Shown: positions 1-9,004, counted from the first letter of the stretch. The stretch: DNA of 64,000 nt from Exiguobacterium sp. Helios (GCF_014524545.1 NZ_CP053557.1:2877501-2941500), one strand, 5' to 3'. A program made the numbers and translations. Notes: a model not told the origin generated them from the letters alone.

Positions 1-1026
1 TAAGTTAATCGGAAACTGAAGTCCGCGTAGCTCTCGTTCAATCAGATAAATACTGTTTTCACCATGCCCTAGCAATACTAGTGTCGTTGGATTAAATTGA
101 ATGATTTGTCGGCAAATCTCTGATCCAATCGATCCGCCTGCTCCGGTCACAAGAACCGTTCGTCCTTCAATTTCAGATTTAATCCCTGAAATATCGAGTT
201 CAACCGGTTCACGACCAAGTAAATCTTCAATCGAAACATCACGGATTGCACTGACGGAAACTTTCCCGGTAATCAATTCTTCTATCATCGGCAACGTCTG
301 AACGTTTTTACAAAGCGTTTTCGCTTCCGTGATCAGTTCGACTCGTCGTTGTTGCGTTAATGACGGAATTGCAAGCACAATCGCTTCAATCCGGTGCTTT
401 TCGATGACCGACTTTAAGTTCGCTGTTGTCCCAACCACTTCAATCCCTTGAATCATGAAATGCATATTTTTTGGATCATCATCCAAAAATGCAACAGGCT
501 TTAGCTCATGGAACGGAGATACGTATAATTGGCGGACTAAAGACCTTCCAGCTCGACCTGCTCCAATGACAAGAGTTCGTTTACGCGACTTGACCAATTT
601 TCTTGGTAATGCGTATTTTCGCCAATGTTGTCCGATACCAAGTAACCGTAAAGCGACACGAATCGCTCCAAGCAATAATAATGAAATACAAAAACTAAGA
701 ATCGTGATACGTTCAAGCACTTGTCCGAACACAATTTTTTGATAAACCATCAGTCCAATTGAACTGGCACCGAGTGACAAGGACAAGGTCAGTGCCTCTT
801 GGATACTGGCATACTTCCAGTTGACACGATACAACTTCATTAAAAAAGCCAATGTGACGAACAACAAGGCAAAGACAGCAGCTGATTGAAGCAATAGTTT
901 ACTATCAATCAAATCAAACAGTTCTTTGGGATATAAGAAGAAGTAGGTGAATCCCATCGCAACCCCTAAGGCTACGGCATCAATGCAGGCTAAGGTCAAC
1001 GTGCGGTAATAATAGTAGAATTTCAA
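1..1026 (-). CDS. EpsC/CapD-like nucleoside-diphosphate-sugar epimerase/dehydratase (3' end cut by window)
   Basis: The gene enters from the left edge, so only its N-terminal 342 codons are present, and the frame is open throughout. The start is TTG at 1026, preceded by the strong RBS GGAGAG. About four membrane helices occupy the first ~120 residues, followed by a Rossmann motif (VIGAGRAGR, ~residue 145) and a second one, the SDR motif TGAGGSIGSE, near residue 295. This two-Rossmann, membrane-anchored layout is that of the EpsC/CapD/PglF family, which makes 4-keto-6-deoxy UDP-sugars for capsule or exopolysaccharide. The catalytic region lies beyond the edge, so the exact reaction cannot be read. 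Its position next to galU and the Wzz/kinase/phosphatase trio supports a polysaccharide role. Confidence 0.85.
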   Translation of the reverse strand, partial: MKFYYYYRTLTLACIDAVALGVAMGFTYFFLYPKELFDLIDSKLLLQSAAVFALLFVTLAFLMKLYRVNWKYASIQEALTLSLSLGASSIGLMVYQKIVFGQVLERITILSFCISLLLLGAIRVALRLLGIGQHWRKYALPRKLVKSRKRTLVIGAGRAGRSLVRQLYVSPFHELKPVAFLDDDPKNMHFMIQGIEVVGTTANLKSVIEKHRIEAIVLAIPSLTQQRRVELITEAKTLCKNVQTLPMIEELITGKVSVSAIRDVSIEDLLGREPVELDISGIKSEIEGRTVLVTGAGGSIGSEICRQIIQFNPTTLVLLGHGENSIYLIERELRGLQFPINL

Positions 1027-1065
1027 AGGACACTCTCCTTTCTCGTTTGGTGGTTATAGCATTTT

Positions 1066-1959
1066 TCAGACTAACGAAGATGCCTTCGCCCGTTCTGCGA
1101 GTAAGTCTGCCATCATCTTAGCAACGTCGTCTCCAAGATCATCCCGTTTCAAGGCAAACTCGAGTGTCGTTTGAATAAATCCTAGTTTTTCCCCGACATC
1201 ATAGCGCTTGCCGTCGAATTCATAGGCAAAGACCCGTTGCATCTCATTGAGTCGTGTAATTGCATCCGTCAATTGAATCTCACCGCCGGATCCGACTTCC
1301 TGTGTTTCCAAGTATTTAAAAATTTCCGGTGTCAGAAGATAACGACCTAAAATCGCTAAGTTCGATGGTGCTGTTCCTGGTGCCGGTTTTTCAACAAATG
1401 ATTTCACCTTATGTAAGTTCTCTGAGATGCTTGTGCTTGGATCGACAATACCGTAACGGTGTGTATCTTTATCCGCAACAGGTTGAACGCCGATGATGGA
1501 ACTGTTTGTAATCTCATACTGTTCAATTAATTGCCGGGTACATGGAACATCGGCTTGGACGATATCATCCCCGAGCATGACGACGAACGGTTCATTACCG
1601 ATAAATGCTTTTGCCTGTAAAATTGCGTCACCCAGTCCTTTTGGTTTCGATTGACGGATAAAATGGATATTGATGTTCGTTGTCGCTTCGACGAGATGCA
1701 ACAGCTCCGACTTATTTTTCGCAATCAAGTTCGCTTCCAGTTCCGGAACGGAATCAAAATGATCCTCAATCGCCCGTTTCCCTTTACCGGTGATGATTAA
1801 AATATCTTCAATCCCCGATTCAATCGCTTCTTCGATGATATATTGAATCGTCGGCTTATCGACAATCGGTAACATTTCTTTCGGCATCGCTTTGGTTGCC
1901 GGTAAAAAACGTGTGCCGAGCCCAGCAGCTGGAATAACAGCCTTTTTGACACGAGTCAT
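1066..1959 (-). CDS. galU: UTP-glucose-1-phosphate uridylyltransferase
   Basis: This enzyme makes UDP-glucose from UTP and glucose-1-phosphate for polysaccharide, teichoic acid and glycolipid synthesis. The N-terminal nucleotide-binding signature [19 protein letters not shown] and the downstream [12 protein letters not shown] and [10 protein letters not shown] blocks are typical of GalU/GtaB/YngB. The length (297 aa) is normal. An in-frame ATG five codons earlier exists, but the RBS GAGGAGGGG sits correctly for the MTRVKK start chosen here. The product can supply Ugd (19709-20950) with UDP-glucose. A perfect cre box lies about 120 nt upstream, suggesting CcpA control. Confidence 0.95.
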   Translation of the reverse strand: MTRVKKAVIPAAGLGTRFLPATKAMPKEMLPIVDKPTIQYIIEEAIESGIEDILIITGKGKRAIEDHFDSVPELEANLIAKNKSELLHLVEATTNINIHFIRQSKPKGLGDAILQAKAFIGNEPFVVMLGDDIVQADVPCTRQLIEQYEITNSSIIGVQPVADKDTHRYGIVDPSTSISENLHKVKSFVEKPAPGTAPSNLAILGRYLLTPEIFKYLETQEVGSGGEIQLTDAITRLNEMQRVFAYEFDGKRYDVGEKLGFIQTTLEFALKRDDLGDDVAKMMADLLAERAKASSLV

Positions 1960-2077
1960 GATACCCCTCCTCATCTCACTTAATTCTCCTATAATATAAT
2001 TAATTTGGAATTCTTTATGTAATTTACATTAACACATCCATCAATGACACTTCTATAAAATTTTCCATATACCTAAA

Positions 2078-2093
2078 ATGTAAACGATATCAT
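2078..2093. promoter_or_regulatory. CcpA catabolite-responsive element (cre) upstream of galU
   Basis: ATGTAAACGATATCAT matches the Bacillus cre consensus WTGNAARCGNWWWCAW at all 16 positions. It lies in the noncoding gap between the phosphatase terminator and galU, about 120 bp upstream of the galU start. Whether it represses or activates depends on the transcription start, which I could not place confidently. Confidence 0.7.
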
Positions 2094-2094
2094 C

Positions 2095-2122
2095 GAAAAA
2101 AGAGAGTGTATTTCCACTCTCT
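2095..2122 (-). terminator. Rho-independent terminator after the Wzz-kinase-phosphatase operon
   Basis: An 8-bp stem AGAGAGTG/CACTCTCT with a 6-nt loop is followed on the minus strand by a T-run. It separates the phosphatase gene from galU. Confidence 0.85.
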
Positions 2123-2147
2123 TTACAATTTCTTGACATTACATCTT

Positions 2148-2912
2148 TTATACCCACTGACCTTTCCAGTTTTTTTCAACCGGATTCGGAGGATTGATTG
2201 TCACGAGTTGGTTTAAAAGAACTGCTTCATTATTTTCATAAATTTCTTCATACAACCAGTCTTCTAATTCATGCTCTAGATATGTCCGGCATTGTTCCCA
2301 ATAAAACGGGCGTTTTTCAGTATGGTGGGCGTCTGATGCCACAAGATGCGCCAAACCGTTTTCGAGTAACGCAACGGCAAAACGTTGGACATCTTTACCG
2401 TACTTACCGATCAGGCTGGCACATGTCACTTGGCTGATTGCCCCGTTTGAAATCAAATCAAACAACAATGTCGGGTTTTGAATGATCGCTTTGTTTTTTT
2501 CCGGATGAGCGATGACGGGAACATAACCATCTGAAATCAATTCGGCAAACATTTGTCGTGCATACGACGGAATTCCGGTCGAAGGAAACTCAATCAGTAA
2601 ATAACGGGAATTCGCGAGAGGTAGCGCTATGCTCTTTTGAACTTCTTCGATTAAATCCCCCGTCAAACGAATCTCATGCCCGGGGTAAACAACAATCGGA
2701 ATATTTCGTTGATGGAGTAAGACGTTTAGTTCATCGACGGTCAGTTTCACATCGACGTCTTCCGTCTCAAACTGCGGATGGAACAGGTGAGGTGTCGCAA
2801 TGATTCGTGTGATACCTTCACTCGCGGCCTGCTCTGCCAGCTGTAACATTTGCTCGACACTCGCCGGACCATCGTCGACCAGCGGTAATAGATGACAATG
2901 AAGATCAACCAT
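2148..2912 (-). CDS. CpsB/CapC (YwqE)-type manganese-dependent tyrosine-protein phosphatase
   Basis: This is a PHP-family phosphatase that dephosphorylates the cognate BY-kinase and so controls capsule or exopolysaccharide output. Metal-ligand motifs are visible: DLHCHLLPLVDDGP at the N terminus, ATPHLF near residue 40, HPE near 135 and ASDAHH near 190. The length, 254 aa, is standard. It follows the kinase gene by 11 nt with RBS AAGGGGTG, so it is the third gene of a Wzz-kinase-phosphatase operon and is followed by a terminator. B. subtilis YwqE is the nearest named relative I recognise. Confidence 0.92.
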   Translation of the reverse strand: MVDLHCHLLPLVDDGPASVEQMLQLAEQAASEGITRIIATPHLFHPQFETEDVDVKLTVDELNVLLHQRNIPIVVYPGHEIRLTGDLIEEVQKSIALPLANSRYLLIEFPSTGIPSYARQMFAELISDGYVPVIAHPEKNKAIIQNPTLLFDLISNGAISQVTCASLIGKYGKDVQRFAVALLENGLAHLVASDAHHTEKRPFYWEQCRTYLEHELEDWLYEEIYENNEAVLLNQLVTINPPNPVEKNWKGQWV

Positions 2913-2923
2913 AATGGCACCCC

Positions 2924-3619
2924 TTATTCATAGGAATAATAGTATTGATAAGCTGAATCATCCGTCAGCTCCCGGCGGTTCAAGACGACACCGAGAATCT
3001 TCGCTTCTGCCAGTTCGAGTTGTTCTTTTGCTTTAAGGACACGTTGACGATCCGATGTCATACAGCTGACGACCAGGACGACTCCGTCCGTCAATTTAGA
3101 CGTAATCCGGCTGTCCGCGACTTGAAGTAGCGGGGGTGCGTCCAAGATGATGACATGGTACTCTTCCCGTAATTTTAAAATGAGGTTTTCCATTGATTTG
3201 GATGATAACAATTCAGCCGGGTTCGGTGGGATTGGTCCTGCGGTCAGGATCGATAAATTTTCGATTTTTGTCGGCATGATTGCTTTTTCAAGTTCCGCTT
3301 GCCGCGTTAATAAACTGGATAGACCAAGACCGTTTGCGACACGGAACGTATAATGCACGGTCGGACGGCGCATATCCGTATCGATAATCAATACCTTTTT
3401 CCCTTGTTGCGCATATGCGACGGCAAGATTAGAAGACGTTGTCGATTTCCCTTCGCTTTGTGTGGCTGATGTCACGAGTATGACTTGAATCTCTTTATCC
3501 ACTGCCATGAATTCAATATTTGTCCGGATGGTCCGGTATTGTTCTGCAATCGGCGACTTCGGTTGAGTGACCGTAATTAAATTACGGGCATCTTTGTTCA
3601 TCTTATTTTTCTTAGCCAT
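2924..3619 (-). CDS. CpsD/CapB (YwqD)-type bacterial tyrosine kinase
   Basis: This is a cytoplasmic BY-kinase that autophosphorylates on a C-terminal tyrosine cluster and is activated by the adjacent Wzz-like membrane protein. It has the Walker A motif SEGKSTTSSN (~residue 52), Walker A' VLIIDTDMRRP, Walker B VIILDAPPLL, and a tyrosine-rich tail (SAYQYYYSYE). At 231 aa it is the kinase half of the split Firmicutes arrangement. The start overlaps the end of the Wzz gene by 8 nt with RBS GGGAGG, indicating translational coupling. Confidence 0.93.
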   Translation of the reverse strand: MAKKNKMNKDARNLITVTQPKSPIAEQYRTIRTNIEFMAVDKEIQVILVTSATQSEGKSTTSSNLAVAYAQQGKKVLIIDTDMRRPTVHYTFRVANGLGLSSLLTRQAELEKAIMPTKIENLSILTAGPIPPNPAELLSSKSMENLILKLREEYHVIILDAPPLLQVADSRITSKLTDGVVLVVSCMTSDRQRVLKAKEQLELAEAKILGVVLNRRELTDDSAYQYYYSYE

Positions 3620-4343
3620 ATTGTTTTGCCGCCTCCCGTTTTGCTGCTTTCGCTGATGACTTAAAGACTTTGCTGTCGATATCCGGAATACTTCCTAAAA
3701 CAGGCAGATCAAGAATTTGCTGAACCTGCTCCTCTGTCCGGATCCGGCGGTCAAGCACTTCACGTAAGAAGGCAAGACCTACTCCCAATAAGAAGCCAAC
3801 AACTGCAGCGATGGCTGTATTTAAAATGATGTTTGGACTGACCGGAGCTGTCGGAATGCCCGAAACAGATAACACTTTGACGTTATCGACATTCATCAGA
3901 TCCGTAATATCTTCACTAAACACGCTCGCAACCGAGTTTGCGACGTTCGACGCAAGAGCGGCATCCGTATTCTGAACGGAGACGTTGATGACTTGCGAAT
4001 TTTGTTCACTTTCAACGGTGATCATATTGTTTAAGGCGTTAATGCTAGTGGGAGCATTTTCCACTTCTGCCTGAACCTTTTCGAGAATAGCCGGACTCTT
4101 GATGATGACGCGGTATGTATTGACAAGTGTGACGGACGATTGGACTTGTGAAGCATCAATCACATCGTTTTCCTGTTTTTTCGGTGTGACCAAAATTTGC
4201 GTACCGGCTTGATATGTCGGTTTGATCAAAAAGGTACTGACGGCAAATGTGATGATGGCTGCGACGATGGTCAGTGCGAGAATCCGCCAAAGCGATTTTC
4301 TCAAAATTGAAAATAATTCCTGTAAGCTGATCGTTTCATTCAT
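3612..4343 (-). CDS. Wzz/YveK-family polysaccharide chain-length regulator and kinase activator
   Basis: This membrane protein has two transmembrane helices (about residues 18-37 and 178-200) flanking an extracytoplasmic segment, with the PVSPN proline motif before TM2, as in YwqC/YveK/CpsC proteins. The C-terminal cytoplasmic tail normally activates the separate BY-kinase, which is encoded next with an 8-nt overlap. The length, 243 aa, is typical. It is the first gene of the minus-strand operon and is divergent from the gene at 4542. Confidence 0.92.
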   Translation of the reverse strand: MNETISLQELFSILRKSLWRILALTIVAAIITFAVSTFLIKPTYQAGTQILVTPKKQENDVIDASQVQSSVTLVNTYRVIIKSPAILEKVQAEVENAPTSINALNNMITVESEQNSQVINVSVQNTDAALASNVANSVASVFSEDITDLMNVDNVKVLSVSGIPTAPVSPNIILNTAIAAVVGFLLGVGLAFLREVLDRRIRTEEQVQQILDLPVLGSIPDIDSKVFKSSAKAAKREAAKQYG

Positions 4344-4402
4344 AGTTTAATTATTCTCCTTTATTTGTCTAATACGGTGTCTTTTTTCATCAACTAGAAC
4401 TC

Positions 4403-4411
4403 AGTATAACA
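4403..4411 (-). promoter_or_regulatory. Probable extended -10 promoter of the Wzz-kinase-phosphatase operon
   Basis: On the minus strand TGTTATACT is an extended -10 element (TGnTATAAT with one mismatch) about 60 nt upstream of the Wzz start. The -35 region is weak. Confidence 0.45.
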
Positions 4412-4541
4412 AAAAATTGGGAAATGGTTGATTAAATTTCAGGAAATAACATACGTTTTTTGAAATTTGTTGCGTATAATAAAGAATGACATGTTTCGTT
4501 TTACATGAATTTCCGGATATCAACATAGGAGGAAGATCTTC

Positions 4542-5699
4542 ATGCATCGCTCTCTACAAGCCCTTCAATACTATACATCGCACTCGGAAGAAGACATCCG
4601 TCGCCTTCATGAGCGGATTCGTTTAAGCCTTGCTTCGACAGAATCGTTAACGGATACGATGATTCGTTTGACCGGCCAAACACCACTTGTTCCATTTAAG
4701 CAGGATACAGTGACCGCCGAAGAATGGTCAGCTTTTTTAGCCGGCAAACATCACCATGAATTGGCGGATTTTTATGGAACACTCGTGGCTCGTCCGATTC
4801 TTGAGGAAGATGGCCCTGTCGAACCTAAAGAGGATATCGAAATTGCTCCATCCCTATCGCGGACGCACCGTGAACCAGAAGCCATCCGTCGAAACAAAGT
4901 GAAAACCCGACCAGAACAACGCATTAAAAGAAAATTCCCTTGGGGTTGGGTTGCTCTACTGATTTTATGTTTCCTTCTTGGTGCCGGTGGAACATATGTC
5001 TATTCCAATTACATCGCGAGTCCATCTTCCAGCAAACCGAAGTCAACAATCGAACAACCGGTCACTGTTGAAAAAGAAAAGGAAAAAACAAAAGAACCAA
5101 CGCCGGAGGTCAAAGAAGAATCAAATGTCCTTTACGTCAAAAGCAGAAACAGCAACATCTATAGTGACTCTGCCTTGACCGATCTACTTTTTGAAGCTGA
5201 CTTTGGTGACGGTTACCGGGTTCTTGAAACGACCGACTCTATCAGTAAGATTGAATTGACGGATGAATTGACAGGTTATATCAAAAATAACGATACGACG
5301 AAGTCTTTAAAAGGAGACGCGATTGCTGACGAATCCCTATTGACGTGGGTCAATGACAATCTCGATACAAGCTTCGTCACCGAGACGCTCATTGACCTTA
5401 TCGGCAAAAAAGCCGAAGATTTAAATAGTACTTATGGTCCACCGGAACGGACGTTTTCCGATGAAGTCAACACGTATCTGTTTTACGGAACTCATTTTTT
5501 TACCCTTCAAAATAACAAGGTCATTGCGATTGACTGGGCTGAAACAGCCATCACCAATGCTGAACTAGCGACACTCGCTCCTCTCCAACTCGAAACAGAG
5601 ACGACTGGTCTTGTGACTAGTAATTCTTATCGCCTGCAACGGTTTGAACAAACAGAAACAAGTACCAGCCGGGTGCGATTGGCTGAACAAAATCTATAA
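4542..5699 (+). CDS. Membrane-anchored protein with SH3-like extracytoplasmic region, function unknown
   Basis: No firm family was recognised. The 385-aa product has a cytoplasmic N-terminal part (~130 aa, charged, ending in a KRKFPW basic patch), one transmembrane helix at about residues 133-155, a Lys/Glu/Pro linker, then a segment resembling a bacterial SH3 domain (VLYVKSRNSNIYSDSAL, ~200-245). After it comes a GKKAEDLNSTYGPPERTF stretch, like the repeat in CAP-associated or DUF4309-type secreted domains. The start is supported by RBS AGGAGGA. It is divergent from the capsule operon and convergent with the LCP gene, so an envelope role is plausible but is inference. Confidence 0.75.
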   Translation: MHRSLQALQYYTSHSEEDIRRLHERIRLSLASTESLTDTMIRLTGQTPLVPFKQDTVTAEEWSAFLAGKHHHELADFYGTLVARPILEEDGPVEPKEDIEIAPSLSRTHREPEAIRRNKVKTRPEQRIKRKFPWGWVALLILCFLLGAGGTYVYSNYIASPSSSKPKSTIEQPVTVEKEKEKTKEPTPEVKEESNVLYVKSRNSNIYSDSALTDLLFEADFGDGYRVLETTDSISKIELTDELTGYIKNNDTTKSLKGDAIADESLLTWVNDNLDTSFVTETLIDLIGKKAEDLNSTYGPPERTFSDEVNTYLFYGTHFFTLQNNKVIAIDWAETAITNAELATLAPLQLETETTGLVTSNSYRLQRFEQTETSTSRVRLAEQNL

Positions 5700-5703
5700 C
5701 AGT

Positions 5704-5738
5704 AAAAGGGACAATCCATTTTTCGGATTGTCCCTTTT
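5704..5738. terminator. Bidirectional terminator between the unknown membrane protein and the LCP gene
   Basis: A perfect 14-bp stem (5704-5717 with 5725-5738), loop ATTTTTC, is flanked by A- and T-runs. It can serve both convergent genes. Confidence 0.9.
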
Positions 5739-5740
5739 GT

Positions 5741-6721
5741 TTACTCCAGACCAAGCGAGTAACGTAATGCGGTTTTCGTTTGGGCCAGTGAATCATCAGT
5801 CGGATGCCAGTAATAAATGCCATCCGCTTCTTTTCCACCTGTTCCTTCAAGCTTTAAATTCTTTTGATTTTTAAACGCATCCATGTAATCAAAGGCAAGT
5901 GTCCGCATCGGTTTGAATGATACATTTGTCTGAGCATTTTTACCTACGACATCCATGATCGCATTGAACTTACTGACGGAAACATCCGATGATAATTTAG
6001 CGACAACTTGTTCGATGACTTGGCGTTGACGCATTTGACGACCGAAGTCACCACGCGGATCTTCATAACGCATCCGTGTATACTTTAAGGCTTCATCACC
6101 GTTTAAGTTAATTTTTCCGACCGTGAACTGTTTATCGCCGACTTTGAAATCTAGATCGTTATTAACAGTCACTCCACCAACCGCATCAACGAGTGAGGTG
6201 AATCCTTCCATATTGATTTCTACATAGTAGTTGATTGGAATATCGAGAAACTTCTCGACGGTTTTAATCGCCATTTCCGGTCCACCAAACGAATAGGCAT
6301 GGTTGATTTTATCATTTTTCCCCTTACCGACGATCTCAACTTTCGTATCGCGTGGGATACTGATCAAACGACTTTCGTTTTGTGTCGGGTTGAGCGTCAT
6401 GATCATAATCGAGTCGCTTCGCCCGTTTGTTTCGCCTTTACGACGATCGACACCCAGCAATAAAACAGACACCGGTTTTTGTTTCTCGACGACTTCGTCA
6501 CCCGTATTTTTGATTGGCGACTGGATCTTTTTGACGGTTTGATCAACCTGATAATACGTGTAGCCGATAAACCCTCCGATTCCGACGACCAGTACTAGAG
6601 CGATTAACAGCATAACCTTTAACGGCGTCCAGCGCTTTTTGACTTTCCTTCTTTTTTTGACACGTTCCACTTTCCCACGTTCCCTTCTATTATATGTTGC
6701 TTGTTTCCTATGTAACTTCAT
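5741..6721 (-). CDS. LytR-CpsA-Psr (LCP) family cell-wall polymer ligase
   Basis: LCP enzymes move lipid-linked teichoic acid or capsule onto peptidoglycan outside the membrane. The protein has a very basic N terminus, one signal-anchor helix (~residues 33-55) and an LCP domain with the hallmark arginines: LLGVDRR, GRSDSIM, ISIPRDT and YTRMRYEDPRGDFGRQMRQ. The length, 326 aa, is normal. The ATG start has a weak RBS. A TATAAT box at 6689-6694 lies inside the first codons, so a downstream GTG start is possible. Its position beside the capsule genes suggests attachment of that polymer. Confidence 0.9.
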   Translation of the reverse strand: MKLHRKQATYNRRERGKVERVKKRRKVKKRWTPLKVMLLIALVLVVGIGGFIGYTYYQVDQTVKKIQSPIKNTGDEVVEKQKPVSVLLLGVDRRKGETNGRSDSIMIMTLNPTQNESRLISIPRDTKVEIVGKGKNDKINHAYSFGGPEMAIKTVEKFLDIPINYYVEINMEGFTSLVDAVGGVTVNNDLDFKVGDKQFTVGKINLNGDEALKYTRMRYEDPRGDFGRQMRQRQVIEQVVAKLSSDVSVSKFNAIMDVVGKNAQTNVSFKPMRTLAFDYMDAFKNQKNLKLEGTGGKEADGIYYWHPTDDSLAQTKTALRYSLGLE

Positions 6722-6811
6722 GAGTTCTCGTTATTATCGGTCAAATAAAAACGATCTTACAGTCGAGTATACTGAAAATCGACCGGGAATTGTAAAAAAC
6801 GGGAAAAGATG

Positions 6812-6843
6812 AAAAAAAGAGTCTACCGGTTGGCAGACTCTTT
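6812..6843 (-). terminator. Terminator of the subtilase/small-secreted-protein operon
   Basis: A 9-bp stem AAAGAGTCT/AGACTCTTT with a 10-nt loop is followed by a 7-nt T-run on the minus strand. Confidence 0.85.
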
Positions 6844-6851
6844 CGTCCTTA

Positions 6852-7541
6852 TTAATATGACATTTGACTTGAGACAGTGTACGTTTTCTTTTTTACATTG
6901 TATTCGAGCATGACAAATTTTTTCTGTTTTGTCGAAGTCGGGAAGACATATGTTTTAAACTCTGATTTAATCGCAAGTCCTAAATCGATCTCCTGCTTAG
7001 TTTGGACAGATGTCATATCAATTGAATCCAGTCCTGTCCATTCGCCCAATCCTTTTCCTGACAATACACCATCCAATTGTTTTTCAGTCATTCCTGTTTT
7101 AATTTTCGCGCCTTTTGCAAGTTTCATCTTACTTTCACGCGCGCCTGTCGAAGAGTCACGGAACAGATCAAGCGACTTCGATGTCAAACGATAAACCGAA
7201 CTATTTTTCTTCGTCATGAACATCAGCGTCGTAATATCAGAAGGCACGATTTCCTTTTTGTCATAAAAACTATAAATCGTCGTCTTTTGACCTTGTGTCG
7301 TGCTCGTCGCCTCTGCTTTTTGCTTGAGGACGGTCATTCCGTTCTTTTTAGTTAATTGTTTTTTATAGTCTTTTCCGTAAAGAACTTTTGCTGCCTGTTC
7401 AATCGTCATCCCATTCTTCAACGTCTTGAATTGTGTCGTTACCTTTGTTTCTTGTTTCGTTGCCGCTTCTGCTGTTCCGGCGATCAGTGTTGATCCGGCG
7501 ATTAATGCCGCGATTGTGAGTTTACCAAATGTTGTTGTCAT
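6852..7541 (-). CDS. Secreted two-repeat protein (GMT-motif, BLIP/SmpA-like), paralogue 1 of 3
   Basis: The function is unknown. It has a signal peptide ending AEA before ATKQE, giving a mature basic protein of about 203 aa. Two halves each carry a motif of the form K-x-GMT-x5-VL-x-GK: NGMTIEQAAKVLYGK (~residue 43) and TGMTEKQLDGVLSGKGLG (~148). This pattern resembles the SmpA/OmlA and beta-lactamase-inhibitory-protein (BLIP) fold, but that is inference from motif shape. It is the last gene of an operon with two paralogues and a subtilase upstream (33-nt gap) and is followed by a terminator. Confidence 0.8.
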   Translation of the reverse strand: MTTTFGKLTIAALIAGSTLIAGTAEAATKQETKVTTQFKTLKNGMTIEQAAKVLYGKDYKKQLTKKNGMTVLKQKAEATSTTQGQKTTIYSFYDKKEIVPSDITTLMFMTKKNSSVYRLTSKSLDLFRDSSTGARESKMKLAKGAKIKTGMTEKQLDGVLSGKGLGEWTGLDSIDMTSVQTKQEIDLGLAIKSEFKTYVFPTSTKQKKFVMLEYNVKKKTYTVSSQMSY

Positions 7542-7574
7542 GTGTGTTCACTCTTTTCTGTTTTAATTTAAGGT

Positions 7575-8285
7575 TTAGTCTAGTTCTTGATCACTCGAGA
7601 AGGTCTCAGCGCCACTGACGCGATAGTTTTTTTTATCTAAATCAAAGGCCATCTCAATTCGCAACCGCTCGTTCGGATGATTGGTCCGGAAAAGATAGAC
7701 TTTCCCTCGTCCTTTCCCTTGACCCAATCCCATTCTTTCCATGTCCCGCTTGGACAGCGTATGACTGAAGTCGGCTGCTGACCAGGTCATCCAGTCGCCA
7801 AGTCCCTCTCCTATCAACACTTTATCGAGTTGCTGTTCCGTCATACCATTCTTAATTTGTTTTCCTCTTTTCAGTTGTTTGTCGCTTTGCCGGACGCCCA
7901 TCGGATTTTCCCCACGGAAATCAAGTGACTTTAAAGCTAAGCGGTATACCTTTTCCTTCGGTTTGACCGTAAAGAGGAAAGTCATCAGATGCTCCGATTT
8001 TTCATCCCCGACGAGGTAGTACCTGTAATCCATCAGTGTGTCAGAATCCCGCTTCGGTGACTTTTCTTTTAAGATGACCCGGCCGTGTTTCTTCGTCAAT
8101 TGCATTTTATACGTTTTGCCGTAGCGTACTTTCGCAAACTCGGTAATCGTCATACCTGTCTTATATTTCGTAAAATCCGTCGTGACTTGTTTTTCCTGTT
8201 TGGTTGCCGCATCGACAGAGCTGATTACTAGAGTTGATGTCATGAGTGACACCAGGACAGCGTATTTCAACATTCCTTTTAACAT
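7575..8285 (-). CDS. Secreted two-repeat protein (GMT-motif), paralogue 2 of 3
   Basis: The function is unknown. It is clearly homologous to its two neighbours: signal peptide ending VDA, mature start ATKQEKQVTTDF, repeat motifs TGMTITEFAKVRYGK and NGMTEQQLDKVLIGEGLG, and a closing beta-rich segment (RIEMAFDLDKKNYRV). The product is 236 aa with a short acidic tail. The start ATG has RBS AGAAAGGAAC. It lies 17 nt after paralogue 3 and 33 nt before paralogue 1, consistent with one transcript. Confidence 0.8.
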   Translation of the reverse strand: MLKGMLKYAVLVSLMTSTLVISSVDAATKQEKQVTTDFTKYKTGMTITEFAKVRYGKTYKMQLTKKHGRVILKEKSPKRDSDTLMDYRYYLVGDEKSEHLMTFLFTVKPKEKVYRLALKSLDFRGENPMGVRQSDKQLKRGKQIKNGMTEQQLDKVLIGEGLGDWMTWSAADFSHTLSKRDMERMGLGQGKGRGKVYLFRTNHPNERLRIEMAFDLDKKNYRVSGAETFSSDQELD

Positions 8286-8302
8286 GAATGAGTGTTCCTT
8301 TC

Positions 8303-9004
8303 TTACTTCTTCTTAATCGTATGAATCGAATAGTTGTTCATCACGTAATGTTTCTTTTGATAATCAAACTTCATCATTACCTCAATCTGCTTTTTCGGAT
8401 TTGAACTTTTGAACGTATAGATTTTCATTTGACCGCGGTATTTGTATTCTTTTCGTTCCTGTTTCGTTTGGACCGATTTATAGTCCAAAGACCAACGCAT
8501 CCCTACCTGACCTAAGCCTTTACCGGACAACAGTTCATCGAGTTCCGCTTCCGTCTCATCTCCCCGGATGTAGGTTACATGTTTGAGCGTTCGGCTGCTC
8601 TCCCGTAATCCGCTATTCGTGTCCGCTGCAAACTGTAATATTTTTTGGACCAGGAAATACGTCTTCTGATTTTTTTTCGTGTGGAATTCAAACATTATCA
8701 GTCGTGGTAACGTCTTCGATTGATCATAAAATGAATACTCCCGCGACCGGTATCCTTGTTTATTCTGAGTCCAATCGGCTTTTTTCTTAAAGACCGTCGC
8801 GCCATCGGTTTGTTTCAAATGTTGTTTGTATGATGGACCGTACATGACTTTGGCGACCTGCGTCAGCGTCAAACCAAATTTAAACGACCGGTATTCTTTT
8901 AATACATTTTGTTCTTCCTTGGATGCAGCATGTCCGTCGAGTGCCCCGCTCAAGCACAGGACACCGATGATAAGGACCAGCACCAATTGTTTTAAACACT
9001 TCAT
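8303..9004 (-). CDS. Secreted two-repeat protein (GMT-motif), divergent paralogue 3 of 3
   Basis: The function is unknown. The signal peptide ends GHA before ASKEEQNVL. The first repeat motif is recognisable (FGLTLTQVAKVMYGPSYKQHL). The second has lost the GMT (GDETEAELDELLSGKGLG), so this is the most diverged copy. Like the others it ends in a basic, beta-rich segment. It starts 16 nt after the subtilase stop, which ties the three paralogues to that protease in one operon. Confidence 0.78.
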   Translation of the reverse strand: MKCLKQLVLVLIIGVLCLSGALDGHAASKEEQNVLKEYRSFKFGLTLTQVAKVMYGPSYKQHLKQTDGATVFKKKADWTQNKQGYRSREYSFYDQSKTLPRLIMFEFHTKKNQKTYFLVQKILQFAADTNSGLRESSRTLKHVTYIRGDETEAELDELLSGKGLGQVGMRWSLDYKSVQTKQERKEYKYRGQMKIYTFKSSNPKKQIEVMMKFDYQKKHYVMNNYSIHTIKKK

